A stretch of DNA of 64,000 nucleotides from Parasponia andersonii (Eukaryota; Streptophyta; Magnoliopsida; Rosales; Cannabaceae), in NCBI GenBank assembly GCA_002914805.1, contig JXTB01000021.1, forward strand, positions 1,750,246 to 1,814,245, in the 5' to 3' direction. Made by a program: the position numbers and the translations under genes. The notes beneath the pieces were generated by a model that made no database searches, was not told the origin of the DNA, and saw only the letters and a program-made list of their open reading frames with translations. The stretch's first letter is position 1; each line of letters starts with the position of its first letter. This document shows, one piece after another, positions 60,420 to 64,000 of the stretch.

Positions 60420-63400
60420 GATAGAGTCTTTCCTAGTTTGATGTGAACTTAGCAGTGTGTATTCTTTTCATAATGTGATCAGCTACCTTGAGTACCAAGT
60501 TATCTTCTTGGAAATTTCTGGCTTGTACCAATTTGTTGTAGGCTCGAGTAATTTTCTTTTAATAGTTCCGAACCCTATCTTATGCTTGTGCTATTTAATA
60601 TTCCAAAATTTCGAGATCAAATTCTCAAGAGTTTTCTGTTCTACCAAGTGACATCTTAGTAGACGGTATATTTAATTCCACAGGCCATAGAGTTTTAGTT
60701 CTATATACTAAAAAATATAGAGTTTCTTTAGTAGTAGTATACTTGGTAGCTCTGTAAGCCTAAAAAGCAAGACGTAGACAATCATCTCATCGGATCGATT
60801 TTTCCTTAATTATTTTTCTGATAATGCCACTAAAGTTTTGTTGAATGCTTCTATAGCTCCATCTCCTTGAGGATAGTACCTAGTGGATTTTTCATGGAAG
60901 ATTTGATATCTTTCTAATAATGATTCAAATGGTTGTCAATAATAAATGTCCTATTATCAGACAATATTCTTCAATGTACGCCAAAACGACATACAATATT
61001 TTCTTATACAATTGGCTAGTAGTTTCTAAAGTGGCTTTCTTGAGAAAAATAGCTTCAGACCATTTTGTGAAATTTTCTGTAACTACTAAGATACAAATAT
61101 TTTCTTTTGAGGGAGGACTAATAGGTCCAATGAGAACAATCAACCAAGTGTGAAATGGCTAAGGCAATGTGATACTCCCTATTTTTTGACAATAGGTACA
61201 TGTATCAAGTTTCTATGTTTTTGGCAAGCGTCAGATTTTCAAACGAATTCCATAGCATTATTTTCTATCATCAGCCAATAGTATCCAATAGTGATCAATG
61301 ATTTAATAGATGTCTTCCACCCATATGGCTGCCACAGTCCCTAGCGTAAACTTCTTTTAGAACTATTTCTATTTCATTGGGTCCTAGTCTCAGGACCTTT
61401 TTTTGTAAGCTTTTTCTGAAAAGCAAATTATTTTGAACAAAGAATCTATCTACTTTATAGTTTATGAGAATAGCTAAAGAATTATGATCAGGTAGTTGGC
61501 CATGAATGATGTAGTCAATATAAACTTTTCTTCGGTCTTCTTCTTCTACAAAGAAACTTTCTTTGGGATCTATTACGAGTTGGCATTGCTTACAGTTTCT
61601 TTGTAGCTCATTGGCTTACTTTCTTATCTTAGACCAAAAGTATTCAATTTGTGGGATTCTTCTAGCTAGTGTTGGTCCATCTAAACCATTGATTTTAGAA
61701 TGAACTTCGTCTAGTAATTTTTCTTCCAAATTCTTCATCAATGCATTTCGCTAGAACTCTATCAGAGAGTCTCTTATAAACTTGATCATTGATTAGCATG
61801 AATGCTTTGATTTCTCCAAGACTTTTAACTTTTGCAATTTTCAGATTTTCATAGATAGATTGGATCCATCCATTTGATTGTTGCACCAATGAAGCTATTA
61901 GTTCCGATTTAGTCTCTAGTGGGATATGAATAAGATCTTCATTTGTATGGCCCATTTTCAGTACTGGAGTTGCCAACGCATTTGCATATTTGTTCAAAGA
62001 TTTGGGACATATTCCAGTATATAATTTTTGAAATTGTGGAGCTTTTCTTGAATTTTTTCTCAGTATTTGACTAAATTCGGCTCCTTAAGAATCTCATGAC
62101 TAAGTTGGAGTCTCCACATATTTCCAATTTTGAAATCTTTAATTCCTTATCTAGATCTAATCTAATTGCCAAGGCCTCATATTCAACTTCATTGGTAGAG
62201 CAAGGGAAAGTTAATTTAATAGCTTTCTTGAAGATTCCACCTTGCTCGTTTGACAAAATAATTCTAGCGCTTCCTTCATTACATGTGGAGGTACCATCAA
62301 ATATAGTATCTAATATTTTTCTTTATTTTCTATAGACAATATCTCTTCCAGATTATACTTAGTGTATTTAAGTAACTCGACTAGAGCTTAACTCTTAATA
62401 ACTTTTGGCTTTTTGACAGTGATATCAAATTCACCAAGTGTGAGCATCTACTTGGCATAACAACAAATTGGGATAGACTTTTGTAATAAGTGCTTGATTG
62501 GATCAAAATTCATGATTACTTTAACTTTGTGAGTGATTATATAGTATTGAAGCTTTTGTATTATATACATTAGTGCAACATAGAGCTTATCTGTGAGAGA
62601 GTAATTCTTCTCCGAACTTCTGAGTAAATAGTTTAAGTAATAAACTGGTTTCTCCAAGCCTTTATAGTCTTGTGCTATTATTATTCTAACTAATTCGTCG
62701 GATGCTGCCACGTAAATTAGTAGTTCTTTTTCTAGAGATGGGGCAACCATGACTTGAGAGTTGGTGAGGGTATTCTTGATTTCTTCAAAATCATAGTCGT
62801 GCTATACGTCATATTTTCTTTGGTTAGTTAATGAAGAGGCTTGAGAATACTTGTTAGAGCTGAAATAAATCTCCTGAGATAGGAACTCTTTCCAATAAAT
62901 TCTCTTAGTTTTTTGAGATCTTGAGGTTGCTTGATCTCTATTTTTGCCTTTGCTTTATCTTCATCAATCTTGATTACATCTTTGTGGATCACGAATCTAA
63001 GAAACTTGCTTTCTGTGACTCCAAAAGTGCATTTTAAAGGTTCATCTTGAGATCATATTTTCTACATCTTTCAAATACTTTTCTCAAGTGATCCAAGTGT
63101 GATTCTTTTTTTTTGGATTTCACCACCAAATTATTAACATAGTCTTCCACATAGTCACGGATCATATCATGAAAAATTGTTGTCATTATCTGTTGATAAG
63201 TGGCTCATGCATTCTTCAATTTAAATGGCATTAAAGTATAGTAGAAATTACCAAGTTGAGTTCTGAATAAAGTTCTTTGATATCTTCTAGATCAATCTTG
63301 ATTTAATTATAGCCACTAAATCTATCCATGAATGAGAACATTTCATAATTGGCAATTGCATCAATAAACACATCTAGATTTGGCAGTAGCAAATCATTTT

Positions 63401-63850
63401 TTGAGCATGTTTTGTTTAGATCTTTTGACATCTACACAAATTCTAATTTTCCTATTCTTCTTTCTTACTAGTACTATGTTTGTCAGCCATGTCGTATGTA
63501 TATATGATTTTATTAATCTAGCTTCTAATAATTTTTCTATCTCCTTCTTGATTTGCAGCTGAATTTGATTGCTGAAATTTCTTGCAATCTACTTAATTGA
63601 CTTGAAAGTTAGATTTACAGTAAACTTATTTGTGATTAACTTACTACTTAATCCTGGTATGTTTTTTAGGTCCATGCAAAAAACATCATGATATTCTTTC
63701 AACAATTTTATTAGAGCTGCTTTAAAATATGGCTCTAATTTAGCAGAAATAAATATTGACTTTTCTTCTCTATCTTCTGCTAAATTTATCTTCTTGAGTC
63801 CTTCTTGTAGATACTTGAGGTCATCTTGTAATTTTTCTAGAGCGAGTGGA
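60420..63850 (-). mobile_element. Ty3/gypsy Tat-lineage pol fossil with two RNase H domains
   Basis: Minus-strand order: reverse transcriptase (63,850-62,780, several short frames), first RNase H (62,750-62,450; VAPSLEKELLIYVAASDELV, KPVYYLNYLLRSSEKNYSL, DPIKHLLQKS), second archaeal-type RNase H (62,300-62,070; FPCSTNEVEYEALAIRLDLD, LEICGDSNLVM), linker (61,997-61,695), integrase zinc region (61,650-61,160) and integrase core/C-terminus (61,143-60,430; GPISPPSKENICILVVTENF, KWSEAIFLKK). Having two RNase H domains between reverse transcriptase and integrase is the hallmark of the Tat lineage. Gag and protease are not found. It is heavily broken and old. Confidence 0.85.
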
Positions 63851-63855
63851 ATGGT

Positions 63856-64000
63856 CCATCAACATTTGCTTGATTATTCCAATTTGGTCTTGATAAGTGG
63901 TTGAAAATGCTTTCAATTAGGTATTGACGTCTCATCATAAATGGGGTCTTCAAATGATCTTTAGCTTCTTTTTGTCATAACATAAATTTGGCAATTTTTC
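63856..64000. repeat. Direct repeat copy 3 (runs off the window)
   Basis: Matches 58,719-58,863 in the same orientation, with about one difference in ten bases by eye. It begins immediately at the right end of the Tat-like coding remains. Confidence 0.85.

Overview
This window is nuclear DNA from a flowering plant, most likely a eudicot. It is AT-rich, with intron-rich genes using GT..AG splice sites, and it carries plant Ty1/copia, Ty3/gypsy (Tat, Athila-like and chromovirus), CACTA, MITE and SINE sequences. I see no bacterial or phage gene organisation. The sequence alone does not settle the species.

Two host genes are well supported, both on the minus strand. The first (15,893-19,534) encodes a syntaxin-6-N-terminal-domain protein with a C-terminal membrane segment, resembling Arabidopsis At1g27700. 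Four exons are firm and the last is tentative. The second (26,413-38,581) encodes a SET-domain protein of the Rubisco LSMT/SETD3 type, probably the counterpart of Arabidopsis At2g18850. I resolved 11 coding exons whose phases all join, giving 529 codons. Its fourth intron (5.66 kb) holds a Ty1/copia element in antisense orientation.

Nearly everything else is transposon fossil. From left to right: a copia-type LTR and a gypsy gag scrap (1-1.8 kb); a CACTA deletion derivative with subterminal repeats (3.1-4.7 kb); a 2.5-kb gypsy LTR with its polypurine tract (5.7-8.26 kb); a 359-bp tandem duplication (10.9-11.6 kb); a Tat-type integrase scrap (12.3-13 kb); twin fold-back repeats (13.6-14.1 kb); the syntaxin-like gene with a SINE in its last intron; a 1.5-kb palindrome (23.1-24.7 kb); a gypsy gag scrap (25.5-25.9 kb); the SET gene; a fold-back/tandem/SINE cluster (38.9-39.5 kb); an 8.7-kb chromovirus mosaic in both orientations (40.4-49.1 kb); a copia remnant (50.3-52.5 kb); a CACTA TNP2 pseudogene (54.2-55.7 kb); a cluster of TA-microsatellite-associated MITEs (56.5-58.5 kb); and a Tat-lineage fossil with two RNase H domains (58.5-63.85 kb), part-flanked by direct repeats.

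I found no convincing new enzymatic system. The most interesting structures are the MITE family sitting in (TA)n tracts with nesting, the long palindrome with an internally repetitive core, the antisense copia inside the SET intron, and the CACTA derivative that joins the remains of two different element genes.
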